Shown here: piece by piece, positions 46,737-55,139 of the stretch
Numbering within the stretch: the stretch's first letter is position 1
Layout of the letters: the number at the start of each line of letters is the position of its first letter
Assembly (NCBI RefSeq): GCF_030694375.1
Contig: NZ_JAUXYL010000003.1
Coordinates: forward strand, 62,001-126,000
Direction: 5' to 3'
DNA from: Algoriphagus sp.
Lineage (GTDB): Bacteria > Bacteroidota > Bacteroidia > Cytophagales > Cyclobacteriaceae
Length of the DNA: 64,000 bases
The notes under the pieces: model-generated
The model's input: only the letters and a program-made list of their open reading frames with translations
What the model was told of the DNA's origin: nothing
The model's database searches: none
Made by a program: the position numbers and the translations under genes

Positions 46737-48518
46737 GTGGAATTTATACTCAATCCATATGCTTTGACGCTCATTTTTTCGAGCCTACTGGTCGGAGGAC
46801 TTTCAATTTACATCGGACTCAAATTAGAAGATTCTGTCAGATGGATTGCATTTACCATGCTTGCTTCATCAATTTGGGGCTTTTTTTACGGTGTCGAACT
46901 CACCGCTCAAACTCTGGAGGATATGCTTTTTTGGGTTAAACTCCAATACATAGGACTGGTATTGGCACCTTCTTGTTGGTTGGTTTTTGCACTGAAATAT
47001 ACTGCGTACGACACCTCCAAAAAACCATGGCTTTATCCTTTAATTTTCATTCTACCTTTCCTCACTTACCTGATTGTACTTACAAACAGCTGGCACAATC
47101 TCCATTATAAAGACAGTTGGCTGATCGCAGACGGCCCTTTTCCAATCCTAGGTATCGAAAAAGGAATCTGGTATCCTGTCCTGGTCATCTATTCCTATTT
47201 CTTTTATTTTCTGGGCACCTTAGTCCTTTGGAATCGTTTCCAATATGCAAATATTCACTTTAAGCTTCAAACGAGACTTTTGATAATAGGTGGATTTTTC
47301 CCATTGGTTATCAATGTCTTATATCAGCTCTCTTGGTTGAAGCCTTTTCAGGGCTTGGACATGACTCCGTTCTCTTTTCTTTTCTCCTATTTTTTGATTT
47401 CAATCGCCATTTTGAAGTTCAATCTTCTCAATTTAAAGCCTGTCGCAAGAGATAAAATTCTAGAAGCGATGACCCGTGGAGTTTTGATTTTCGACAATCA
47501 AAACAAGATTGTTGATTTCAACGCTACCTCAAAAAACTTTTGTGCCCAACCAGATAAAATTCGAATTGGGCAGGCCTCCGAACTTATTTTTTCCCATAGG
47601 CCAGAGATCGAAAAATTAATAAAGGAGAGAAAAAATCACACGATCCAAAGTCGAATCGCCCTTGATGGTGAGGAAAGAATTCTTCGCGTGGAAGCTGTTC
47701 AAATAAATGACAGTAAGACATTAGCACTTGGCGTTTTGCTCCTGATGGATGACATCACCGAACAAATAAAAACAAATGAGCAACTGAAAAATCAGACCGT
47801 AGAACTTCAACAATTGAATGATCTCAAGGATAAGTTTTTCAGTATTATTTCTCATGACCTCAAAGGCCCTGTTTTTGGAGTTAAAGAACTTATACACTTA
47901 ACTCAAAGCGGTGTTATTTCTAAAGAAGAGTTTCTGGACATGCTTCCCGAGGTATCCAAAAACATGGAACATGTTGCTCTTCTCCTGGAAAACCTTTTGG
48001 CTTGGACGAGCTCACAACTTCGGGGTGAATACTTACAGCCTCAAGTGGTGGATTTGGCAAAGTTGCTCAACAGCCAAAAAAACCTTTTAGATCGAATAGC
48101 TATAGAAAAATCCATCACAATCGAACTTCATGGTTTTGAAGACGCATGGGCTTTTGCAGATAAAAATATGCTGGAATTAATTGTCCGGAATTTGATTTCT
48201 AATGCACTGAAATTTTCTAATCCGGATTCCAAGGTTTTGGTCACCAATGAAATTCAAGGCGATAATCTGAAACTTTGTGTACGGGATTTTGGTACTGGAA
48301 TCTCCGAGGAGAACCTCTATAAGTTAAATAATGGTATCTCTTTTACCACAAGAGGACAGGCGAATGAAACTGGAACAGGTCTAGGATTAGTATTAGTTCG
48401 GGAATATATCCTTAAAAATGGTGGGACGATGACTGTTGATTCCAAATTAGGTGAAGGCAGTAAATTCTGCGTAACTATACCTAAGGCAGCTGAATCTGTT
48501 ACCACATTGATTACTTGA
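46737..48518 (+). CDS. Membrane sensor histidine kinase with N-terminal 7TM domain
   Basis: A 593-residue kinase starting at GTG 46737, the only start that preserves the first transmembrane helix. Residues 1-230 contain seven hydrophobic segments of the histidine-kinase 7TM type (LIFSSLLVGGLSIYIGLKL; VKLQYIGLVLAPSCWLVFAL). A PAS domain follows (ILEAMTRGVLIFDNQNKIVD), then a short coiled coil, HisKA (FSIISHDLKGPVFG, His373) and HATPase (NLISNALKFSN, GTGISEENL, GTGLGLVLV). No response regulator is adjacent. Its 3' end overlaps the convergent acyl-CoA reductase by 8 bases. Confidence 0.93.
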   Translation: MEFILNPYALTLIFSSLLVGGLSIYIGLKLEDSVRWIAFTMLASSIWGFFYGVELTAQTLEDMLFWVKLQYIGLVLAPSCWLVFALKYTAYDTSKKPWLYPLIFILPFLTYLIVLTNSWHNLHYKDSWLIADGPFPILGIEKGIWYPVLVIYSYFFYFLGTLVLWNRFQYANIHFKLQTRLLIIGGFFPLVINVLYQLSWLKPFQGLDMTPFSFLFSYFLISIAILKFNLLNLKPVARDKILEAMTRGVLIFDNQNKIVDFNATSKNFCAQPDKIRIGQASELIFSHRPEIEKLIKERKNHTIQSRIALDGEERILRVEAVQINDSKTLALGVLLLMDDITEQIKTNEQLKNQTVELQQLNDLKDKFFSIISHDLKGPVFGVKELIHLTQSGVISKEEFLDMLPEVSKNMEHVALLLENLLAWTSSQLRGEYLQPQVVDLAKLLNSQKNLLDRIAIEKSITIELHGFEDAWAFADKNMLELIVRNLISNALKFSNPDSKVLVTNEIQGDNLKLCVRDFGTGISEENLYKLNNGISFTTRGQANETGTGLGLVLVREYILKNGGTMTVDSKLGEGSKFCVTIPKAAESVTTLIT

Positions 48519-49539
48519 GTCCTAAAAGAAATCTCAGGGTGTCCACCTTATCCGCATAATCCCATGGCTCGGGGTACTGCGCTTCACCAAAGCTAATAGC
48601 TCCCGGAATTTCATTTGGATCTCCTACGACACATTGGATTTTTGATTCCAATGAATCTAATTTTTGAATAAGGTCTTCCTTTGAGCCATACACTTCATAA
48701 AAAAGGACACCTATTGGTGAAACGAGTTCAGTGCTCTCTCTGAGAATCAAAAAACCATTGTCTAAGTGGGGCTCACTATTGACCAAATAGATGGATTTGA
48801 TGTATTCGTAATTGTTGAGGTATTTATGATTTAAAGCAACCCAGTTAAACTTCTCCATCACATCCAAAAAATGCTGGAGTTGGACTACGTTTTTGACGAA
48901 AATCTTGGATACATTCCTGCAGCCCAATCCGAAGTAAAGAAATATATCCTGCCCCAATCTATCCAAGGTTTCCTGACTTTCATTTCCTGTCAAAATTGCT
49001 ACCGAAGTCCTATTTGCCCGTATGATGCTTGGGTATTTGCCAAAATAATAATTAAAGTATCGGGCCGAATTATCACTGCCTGTAGCAATATAAGCATCCA
49101 TTCCTTTCAGCATCTCTTCCACCTGAATGTAATTTTCAAAACCAGGTTCAAGCTGCAATAATCGGTTAATCAGCCACTGTGAAAAAAAGGAATCAGCGGA
49201 ACTAAGTTTAGGAACTGCAATATGGCCGGAAATCAAGACACACATCAGGTCATGAAATCCAACCCCCGGGATATTTCCCGCCATCAAGATTCCGACTTTT
49301 CGAGAAACTGGGGTTTCAGCAAGGGAGTATGTAGAAAGCCATTTTTCAAGTTTTTCTTTTTCTAAAAGTTTGGAAAGACCATTCAAAGCAGACTCCATTG
49401 TGACCTTTGTAAACCAGCTATTCTGATTATTAGCTCTTCGGAAAAGATCATCCTTTTCCTCCACGTTTAAATTGCTGAGCAAATTACCCAATCTGCAAAA
49501 AGCCTCAATCCTTTCCTTTGACGATAATCTTACTTCCAT
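48511..49539 (-). CDS. Acyl-CoA reductase (LuxC-like)
   Basis: A 342-residue cytoplasmic enzyme of the LuxC family of the aldehyde dehydrogenase superfamily. RKVGILMAGNIPGVGFHDL near residue 80 and a catalytic-Cys region YFGLGCRNVSKIFV near 205 are visible. Such proteins reduce fatty acyl-CoA or acyl-ACP to aldehydes with NADPH. Bacteroidota commonly carry one beside a dicluster ferredoxin, as here (divergent, ferredoxin at 49658). Its biological product is not known. Confidence 0.87.
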   Translation of the reverse strand: MEVRLSSKERIEAFCRLGNLLSNLNVEEKDDLFRRANNQNSWFTKVTMESALNGLSKLLEKEKLEKWLSTYSLAETPVSRKVGILMAGNIPGVGFHDLMCVLISGHIAVPKLSSADSFFSQWLINRLLQLEPGFENYIQVEEMLKGMDAYIATGSDNSARYFNYYFGKYPSIIRANRTSVAILTGNESQETLDRLGQDIFLYFGLGCRNVSKIFVKNVVQLQHFLDVMEKFNWVALNHKYLNNYEYIKSIYLVNSEPHLDNGFLILRESTELVSPIGVLFYEVYGSKEDLIQKLDSLESKIQCVVGDPNEIPGAISFGEAQYPEPWDYADKVDTLRFLLGLK

Positions 49540-49606
49540 AGCACAAAGGTACCAAAACCGTCTAAGCTTGGAATAAAATTAAATTAATTAGTATGACAAC
49601 TTTTTA

Positions 49607-49637
49607 TTGCCTTGGAGCTGTTGAGATTGTACTTTTG
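49607..49637 (+). promoter_or_regulatory. Promoter of the ferredoxin gene
   Basis: TTG (49607-49609), 20 bases, then TACTTTTG (49630-49637), a perfect match to the Bacteroidota consensus TTG-N19-21-TAnnTTTG. The transcript would start near 49644, leaving a 14-base leader. Confidence 0.65.
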
Positions 49638-49657
49638 GGATTCAAATTGATTGAACC

Positions 49658-50005
49658 ATGGCAATAATGATTACAGACGAATGCATCAATTGTGGTGCAT
49701 GCGAACCTGAATGTCCAAATACAGCAATTTATGAAGGCGGAGTAGAATGGACATGGGGAGGAGGAACAACCTTAAAACAAGTAACCCTGGAGGATGGCAC
49801 AGTAGTGGACGCCACTGAAAAACAGGAGCCTGTTTCAGACGAGTTTTATTACATCGTGACAGCAAAATGCACCGAATGCAACGGTTTTCATGAAGAGCCG
49901 CAGTGCGCTGCTGTATGTCCGGTTGATTGCTGCGTCGATGATCCTGACAATCGAGAAACAGAGGAAGAGTTACTTGCAAAAAAAGCATTTATGCACGGCG
50001 AATAA
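49658..50005 (+). CDS. 4Fe-4S dicluster ferredoxin
   Basis: A 115-residue electron carrier. The first cluster motif is CINCGACEPECP (C-x2-C-x2-C-x3-CP). The second set is CTECNGFHEEPQCAAVCPVDC, with a longer spacing as in Bacteroidota dicluster ferredoxins. Its usual length is about 115. It is divergent from the acyl-CoA reductase, with a consensus promoter 20 bases upstream. Partner enzymes are not identified. A hairpin terminator follows at 50004-50027. Confidence 0.94.
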   Translation: MAIMITDECINCGACEPECPNTAIYEGGVEWTWGGGTTLKQVTLEDGTVVDATEKQEPVSDEFYYIVTAKCTECNGFHEEPQCAAVCPVDCCVDDPDNRETEEELLAKKAFMHGE

Positions 50006-50027
50006 GAGTGGTTTCAATTCCACTCTT
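50004..50027 (+). terminator. Terminator after the ferredoxin gene
   Basis: AAGAGTGG (50004-50011) pairs with CCACTCTT (50020-50027), with an 8-base loop. The following T-run is weak (TTTCGTTGTTG). The stem begins within the stop codon. Confidence 0.6.
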
Positions 50028-50190
50028 TCGTTGTTGAATTTCTGCCACTCATTCTTGTTTTTGAACCTTTGAAACCCTCTTTTAACTGCAGTTTCAAAAA
50101 AAAGTAAAATTCCTTTTTGAATTCTACGGGGCTTTTGTTTTACTTTAACCCATCATTTAGTACAACCCAACACTAAAATCAGAAAGCACT

Positions 50191-50520
50191 GTGGAAGATC
50201 ATAGAGGATACGACAGAGAAGAAATTTTCTCCAAAAAAGTTAAAGCAGGAAAAAGAACTTATTTTTTTGATATTAAATCCACCCGGGCAAATGACTTTTA
50301 CATCACCATCACGGAGAGTAAAAGGAAAATGAACGGAGACGGATTTACATATGAAAAACACAAAATCTTCCTCTATAAAGAAGATTTCTTCAAGTTTGCG
50401 AATGCACTTAACGAGACCGTAGATCACCTCAAGGAGGAGTTGATGCCGGAGATCGATTTCACCCAGTTTGAAAAAGAAGATTCTGAAAATGAAATCAACG
50501 ATGAATTAAAGTGGGAATAA
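50191..50520 (+). CDS. PUR-family (DUF3276) nucleic-acid binding protein
   Basis: A 109-residue acidic protein starting at GTG 50191. REEIFSKKVKAGKRTYFFDI and TKANDFYITITESKR-like patterns mark a PUR repeat (DUF3276), a Bacteroidota relative of the eukaryotic single-strand DNA/RNA binding Pur-alpha. KIFLYKEDFFKFANALNET is the conserved helix. The tail is rich in Asp and Glu. A nucleic acid binding role is inferred from the family; the target is unknown. Confidence 0.87.
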   Translation: MEDHRGYDREEIFSKKVKAGKRTYFFDIKSTRANDFYITITESKRKMNGDGFTYEKHKIFLYKEDFFKFANALNETVDHLKEELMPEIDFTQFEKEDSENEINDELKWE

Positions 50521-50539
50521 TCCAACAAAAACTTAGTGA

Positions 50540-50571
50540 TTGCTAATCCACAGTTCATTACGGTATATTTG
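50540..50571 (+). promoter_or_regulatory. Promoter of the second AI-2E transporter
   Basis: TTG (50540-50542), 21 bases, then TATATTTG (50564-50571), an exact TAnnTTTG. The predicted start near 50578 falls inside the terminator-like hairpin of the upstream gene. Confidence 0.6.
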
Positions 50572-50572
50572 A

Positions 50573-50597
50573 GGAGGCAAACGCCTCCTTTTATTTT
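50573..50597 (+). terminator. Terminator hairpin between the PUR and AI-2E genes
   Basis: GGAGGC (50573-50578), AAAC loop, GCCTCC (50583-50588), then TTTTATTTT. It lies 53 bases after the PUR-family stop codon and directly behind the next promoter's -7 element, seven bases before the next start codon. Confidence 0.7.
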
Positions 50598-50603
50598 GTA
50601 GCT

Positions 50604-51698
50604 ATGCAGCGGTTTTTCTTATACCTTATTCTGTTTATCGCAGCCTTTTTATTATTTGGTTGGTATTTCTCCAATGTCACCCTTTATCTTATTCTTTCAT
50701 TGATCATTGCCGCTTTGCTGCGGCCTCTCACAAACAGACTGAATGACTTCCATCTTGTCAAACAGCATATTCCGAGATGGATGGCTATATTGATTTCTTA
50801 TGCCTCCATAATTTTATTGTTTTTTCTTTTGAGTTTGTTGTTTCTTCCCCTGATTAATAATCAGATACTCATCCTTTCTGAAATGGACCTTGAAGGTATT
50901 TATACCCAAATTCAAGAGCCAATTGGAAGAATTGAACGTTTCCTTTTAAGGTATCAGCTGTTGGAAAATAAACCCGGTTCCCTTTTCGAAGAGCTAAAGA
51001 CCTCAATAATCGATTTTATCAGAACTTTTGACTTTGGTAGTTTCATCAGTGGCTTAATTAATTTGACCAGCAACTTTTTGATCGGCATCATGGCTGTGGC
51101 ATTTATTACATTTTTTCTGCTGTTAGAAAATGGCCTGTTGCGAAGAAATCTTTTGAATCTTATCCCCAATGCCTATTTCGAATTATCTGTTGCCACTTTT
51201 ACCAAGGTTGAAAAATTGCTTTCAAACTATCTTTTTGGCCTCCTGATCCAAATGCTTTTCATTTTTTCCATTGCCAGTTTGGGACTCAGCTTTGTCGGTG
51301 TCGATTACGCACTCACTATCGCCTTGTTTGCTGCCGTTGCAAATCTAATCCCGTATGCAGGGCCTATTTTGGGATCAGCTTTCGGGATCATTGTGGGAAT
51401 TTCAACAGGTACTTTTTTGAGCGATGCAGAGTATACCTACTTTTTGTTTAAGATATTATCAGTTTTTGCAGTAGTTCAACTCTCTGATAATCTGGTACTG
51501 CAGCCAATGATTTTCTCGAAAACAGTAAAGGCTCACCCGCTTGAGATATTTGTTGTTATCTTTGCCGGGGCAAAAATTGCAGGTATCACGGGGATGATCT
51601 TTGCAATTCCGGTTTATACCATATTCAGAGTATCCGTAATGGAGTTCTTCAGAGGGTACAAATCCTATCGAATATTTAAAATTAAAGCAACGAATTAA
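50604..51698 (+). CDS. AI-2E family transporter (copy 2)
   Basis: A 364-residue membrane protein with two N-terminal hydrophobic segments, a central soluble stretch (EMDLEGIYTQIQEPIGRIER), and a C-terminal membrane set with NLIPYAGPILGSAFGIIVGI and LVLQPMIFSKTVKAHPLEIF. These are AI-2E/PerM landmarks. It has the same length as the paralogue at 36590-37684 but is clearly diverged. The substrate is not predictable. The stop overlaps the ychF start by one base (TAATG), suggesting coupled translation. Confidence 0.9.
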   Translation: MQRFFLYLILFIAAFLLFGWYFSNVTLYLILSLIIAALLRPLTNRLNDFHLVKQHIPRWMAILISYASIILLFFLLSLLFLPLINNQILILSEMDLEGIYTQIQEPIGRIERFLLRYQLLENKPGSLFEELKTSIIDFIRTFDFGSFISGLINLTSNFLIGIMAVAFITFFLLLENGLLRRNLLNLIPNAYFELSVATFTKVEKLLSNYLFGLLIQMLFIFSIASLGLSFVGVDYALTIALFAAVANLIPYAGPILGSAFGIIVGISTGTFLSDAEYTYFLFKILSVFAVVQLSDNLVLQPMIFSKTVKAHPLEIFVVIFAGAKIAGITGMIFAIPVYTIFRVSVMEFFRGYKSYRIFKIKATN

Positions 51699-52795
51699 TG
51701 GCATTACAATGTGGCATTGTCGGACTTCCAAATGTGGGAAAGTCTACCTTGTTTAATGCGCTGTCAAGCGCCAAAGCAGAAGCAGCGAACTTCCCTTTCT
51801 GTACCATCGAACCAAACGTAGGTGTAGTATCGGTTCCTGACAAAAGACTTCAAATTCTTGAAGGACTGGTCAATCCGCAACGGGTTGTCCCGACAATCAT
51901 CGAGTTCGTCGATATTGCAGGCTTAGTCAAAGGCGCTTCAAAAGGAGAAGGTCTCGGAAACAAATTCCTTGCAAACATCCGCGAAGTGGATGCCATCATT
52001 CATGTAATCCGATGCTTCGAAGACGATAATATTGTCCATGTGGCCGGGGGAGTTGATCCTATATTTGACAAAGAGGTAATAGATACTGAACTCCAACTGA
52101 AGGATTTGGAATCTGTGGAAAAGAAAATCCAACGAATCGAAAAAGTAGCTAAATCCGGAGAACCGAAGGCAAAGGCGGAGCTCGAGATTCTCAATAGATT
52201 CAAACAAGGCCTGACATCAGGCATGAATGCACGGGCGATTGAAGCGGATAAGGAAGAGCTTGAGGCTGTTAGAGACCTTCATTTATTGACGATCAAACCT
52301 GTCCTGTATGTAGCTAACGTGGATGAGAGCAGTATTCTTACAGGCAATAAATTTGTGGATATCCTGAAGGAAAATGTAAAAGAAGAAAATGCTGATGTCA
52401 TTATTCTTTGCGCCGCAATTGAAAGCCAAATTGCCGAATTTGAAGATGCAGATGAGAAAGCGATGTTTCTTTCAGAATATGGATTAGAGGAGAGCGGTTT
52501 GAATCGTTTGATATCAGGCGCTTATTCATTATTGGATCTAATCACCTATTTCACAGCAGGAGTTCAGGAAGTTAGAGCTTGGACCATAAAAAAAGGATGG
52601 AAAGCGCCTCAGGCAGCCGGAGTTATTCACACTGATTTCGAACGAGGATTCATCAAGGCCGAAGTCATCAAACTGGCTGACTACCAACAATTCAAGAATG
52701 AAGCAGGCTGTCGGGAAAACGGTAAAATTTCAATCGAAGGAAAAGAATATGTTGTAAAAGACGGTGATATTATGCATTTTAGGTTCAACGTTTAA
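51698..52795 (+). CDS. ychF: Redox-regulated ATPase YchF (Obg family)
   Basis: A 365-residue P-loop protein starting one base into the previous stop codon. G1 is [15 protein letters not shown], followed by a switch region ([16 protein letters not shown]), G3 [16 protein letters not shown] and NVDES in the G4 position, the family change that favours ATP. The C-terminal TGS-like domain is [16 protein letters not shown] to the end. YchF acts on ribosomes and in stress responses. Confidence 0.96.
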   Translation: MALQCGIVGLPNVGKSTLFNALSSAKAEAANFPFCTIEPNVGVVSVPDKRLQILEGLVNPQRVVPTIIEFVDIAGLVKGASKGEGLGNKFLANIREVDAIIHVIRCFEDDNIVHVAGGVDPIFDKEVIDTELQLKDLESVEKKIQRIEKVAKSGEPKAKAELEILNRFKQGLTSGMNARAIEADKEELEAVRDLHLLTIKPVLYVANVDESSILTGNKFVDILKENVKEENADVIILCAAIESQIAEFEDADEKAMFLSEYGLEESGLNRLISGAYSLLDLITYFTAGVQEVRAWTIKKGWKAPQAAGVIHTDFERGFIKAEVIKLADYQQFKNEAGCRENGKISIEGKEYVVKDGDIMHFRFNV

Positions 52796-52893
52796 CTTTT
52801 TTTCAAATTTATTCGTACTTTTGACCATTGCTTATTCACCCAAACAAATAAGTATTTTAATTCATAATTGTCTCATTTTATTTTTAAATCACC

Positions 52894-53793
52894 GTGAGAG
52901 TTAGACTTATATTTTCACTTAAAAACAAAGGCTCCTACCTGCCTTTCCATCACCAGTATATCCTTGCGCAATTCCTCAAAGGAGTAATTGTAAAAGGAGG
53001 AAGAGAGGAATTCTTCAACTACAATTTCTTCAACTTTTCAGGCCTCAAAGGTCAGACAAAAGTAAGTAGAAGTGGCTTGCATTATTACTCCAGTCTGGTG
53101 ACGCTCGTCGTTTCTTCACAAAGTGAAGACTTCATGGATTACTTGCTTGAGCAGGTTTTTGCCACGCCAAAAATCGAGCTGGGCAATTTAATCCTTTCGC
53201 CAGAATACACCGAATTGGAGACTGAGCCCACGCTCGAGACCAACAACAAATTCGTGTGTATCTCTCCTTTGGTATTGATCACTCCCGCCTTCAATGAAGA
53301 AGCCGGTAAGCGATTTATCAATCCGGACAGCGACGAATTTTCTGATTTGCTTTACGAATCTACCTTGACCCGGATGGAAAAATCGGGTTGGTATACTCCT
53401 GAGCAGATGGAATCATTCTTCAAGTTCCAAGTTGTGCCTGACATGGTTTATGTAAATAAGCTTAAAGAGCAGCAGAAGAAGTTTGCACGAATCTATGCGG
53501 TCTACGACATGGATGTGAAGTATGAAGTAAGAGGCTATACACTTCCTTTTACACTCTATGCTGCACCTGAAGTACAGGACTTCGTATTTAAGTGTGGATT
53601 AGGAGCATTTACCCATAAAGGATTTGGAATGCTTGACCTTGCAAACCATCCTTCAGGCGCAAATCGAACCACAACTTACAAATTCAAAAGAGAAGGGTTT
53701 GTTCCTTATAAACCTACAGAGCGTGTAAGGCAAAATGTAGCTCCTGCATCTGAAGAAGGTGAAATTGAAGGAGACCTGCCAGAAGAACTATAA
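52894..53793 (+). CDS. cas6: Orphan Cas6-like endoribonuclease
   Basis: A 299-residue protein starting at GTG 52894. Two ferredoxin-like RAMP units can be inferred. The first begins VRLIFSLKNKGSYLPFHHQY (His19, His20) and ILAQFLKG. The second carries the glycine-rich loop GLGAFTHKGFGMLDL at 235-249, the Cas6 hallmark GxGxxxxxGFG. A 25-residue acidic tail follows. Cas6 proteins cleave CRISPR repeat RNA. No CRISPR array or other cas gene appears in this window. It lies 99 bases after ychF with its own terminator. Either a distant array uses it or it has another RNA target. Confidence 0.8.
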   Translation: MRVRLIFSLKNKGSYLPFHHQYILAQFLKGVIVKGGREEFFNYNFFNFSGLKGQTKVSRSGLHYYSSLVTLVVSSQSEDFMDYLLEQVFATPKIELGNLILSPEYTELETEPTLETNNKFVCISPLVLITPAFNEEAGKRFINPDSDEFSDLLYESTLTRMEKSGWYTPEQMESFFKFQVVPDMVYVNKLKEQQKKFARIYAVYDMDVKYEVRGYTLPFTLYAAPEVQDFVFKCGLGAFTHKGFGMLDLANHPSGANRTTTYKFKREGFVPYKPTERVRQNVAPASEEGEIEGDLPEEL

Positions 53794-53800
53794 AATTTAA

Positions 53801-53827
53801 ATCCTCTCATTCGAGAGGATTTTTTTT
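53801..53827 (+). terminator. Terminator after the Cas6-like gene
   Basis: ATCCTCTC (53801-53808), ATTC loop, GAGAGGAT (53813-53820), then seven T. It starts 8 bases past the stop codon. The convergent T9SS plug gene ends at 53826, inside the T-run. Confidence 0.85.
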
Positions 53828-55100
53828 AGATTCTTCGCCTATTTGGATGCAAGTATACGTAGCCGACTAGCTGATCATATCTAGATCCTAAAGCCCTGTA
53901 GTAGACTAAAACCTCATACTCATTTTCTGTCTCAAAGAAGCTCCCCTCAATGGGATAGGAATCATAACCCGCTCCAGTCGAAAAAGCATATTGGTAATCA
54001 TACCATCCCTGCTTCATTAGGATGGAGGTAGTGTAGAGTCCGGTCTTTGGTTCATAGACCATTTTGGATTCTGGACTTTTACCCCATGCTGTCAATGCAC
54101 CGAGCATCCTAATATCACGGCCTGCCTCGGCTTGAAGGTAAAAAGTCGTATAAATGTATTCACTCTCAACTTCAGGATTGCCTCCGGGACGATCATTGGT
54201 GTATATCATATACTGCCCATTCATGTCCAAATACTGCGAATAAACACCTCCAGGCCTTGGTCTGTCGGCCAAGGCATTGGCGAAAATCGCAGTCTCCTCT
54301 ACTTTAATTTCGGCAATATTTACTCCCGTAGCCCTGATAAATCTTAAATCCACAAATCTAAATTCATTGCCTGCCCTGAAGGTGCTGCCACCGTCAAACG
54401 GCTCATAGCGAATACTTTTGGAGATTTGATTTAAAAACGTGGGCTTATTCAGGTATTTCGCATTGTCCCAACGTTGATTTTGACGGATCACTACGCTGAC
54501 TTGCGTGGTAGGATCAATGAGATCTACTTTGGAATAATTGACCATCACATTGATCTGCTGCAAAGTCCGACGATCCTCCGTCTGTGTGGGAGGAACAATC
54601 GAGGCACCTATCGAAAAGAGGTCCTCATAAACCATAAACCGTCGCGTGAGTATTACATCATCTTCATTTCTGTTTCGATAAACTTTCAGGACATAATTCC
54701 CGGATTTAGTAACTCTTGGAACTGTAAAGGAATAATGGATGTAAGGAATTCGAGTGTTGACAGAATAGCTATATTCCTGAATGTTATACTCATTGAAAGA
54801 AATAGAAAAATCGTTATTCCTAAGTGCGGACTTCTTCCAATCCACATCGCAGTGGATCAATTTGGCAGAATACTGCTCGGGATCGTAGGCAATGTCATCA
54901 AATAATAACACCAAAGATTTCGCGTCATTAATAGAAACAACAGGGGCATCCAATTGGCTGTCTTGTTGAGATCCTTGGGGAAATAACCTAACGGAATGAA
55001 CGTGCTCCGAATACACTCTGTCTTCAAAAACCTGGGAAAATGCCGAGCTCGTCAACAAGAGAGTAATCGAAAAAGCGTAAATCAGTATTTTTCTTAGCAT
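53826..55100 (-). CDS. Type IX secretion system plug protein (DUF5103)
   Basis: A 424-residue secreted protein with a signal peptide cleaved near SAFSQ. The DUF5103 pattern is visible as HSVRLFPQGSQQDSQLDAPV, LIHCDVDWKKS, YIHYSFTVP and YKVYRNRNEDDVILTRRFMV-type strands. In the T9SS, the plug protein closes the SprA translocon on the periplasmic side. Its presence predicts a full T9SS elsewhere in the genome. It lies 40 bases after the ABC-F gene on the same strand, with a hairpin between them. Confidence 0.9.
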   Translation of the reverse strand: MLRKILIYAFSITLLLTSSAFSQVFEDRVYSEHVHSVRLFPQGSQQDSQLDAPVVSINDAKSLVLLFDDIAYDPEQYSAKLIHCDVDWKKSALRNNDFSISFNEYNIQEYSYSVNTRIPYIHYSFTVPRVTKSGNYVLKVYRNRNEDDVILTRRFMVYEDLFSIGASIVPPTQTEDRRTLQQINVMVNYSKVDLIDPTTQVSVVIRQNQRWDNAKYLNKPTFLNQISKSIRYEPFDGGSTFRAGNEFRFVDLRFIRATGVNIAEIKVEETAIFANALADRPRPGGVYSQYLDMNGQYMIYTNDRPGGNPEVESEYIYTTFYLQAEAGRDIRMLGALTAWGKSPESKMVYEPKTGLYTTSILMKQGWYDYQYAFSTGAGYDSYPIEGSFFETENEYEVLVYYRALGSRYDQLVGYVYLHPNRRRI

Positions 55101-55121
55101 GAGTTCAAAATAGAAAATTTA

Positions 55122-55137
55122 GCCCAAACATTTGGGC
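55122..55137 (-). terminator. Hairpin between the ABC-F and plug genes
   Basis: GCCCAAA (55122-55128) and TTTGGGC (55131-55137) form a perfect 7-bp stem with a 2-base loop. It lies just after the ABC-F stop, and on the minus strand is followed by TAAATTTTCTATTTT. It may end or attenuate the ABC-F transcript before the plug gene. Confidence 0.5.
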
Positions 55138-55139
55138 CA

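Noticed and set aside
36590..51698. Two AI-2E transporter genes as proof of quorum sensing
   Set aside because: The family is functionally mixed, including Na+/H+ exchangers, and no luxS is seen in the window.
53801..53820. Hairpin next to the Cas6-like gene as a CRISPR repeat
   Set aside because: It occurs once, has no spacers, and is followed by seven T, so it is an ordinary terminator.
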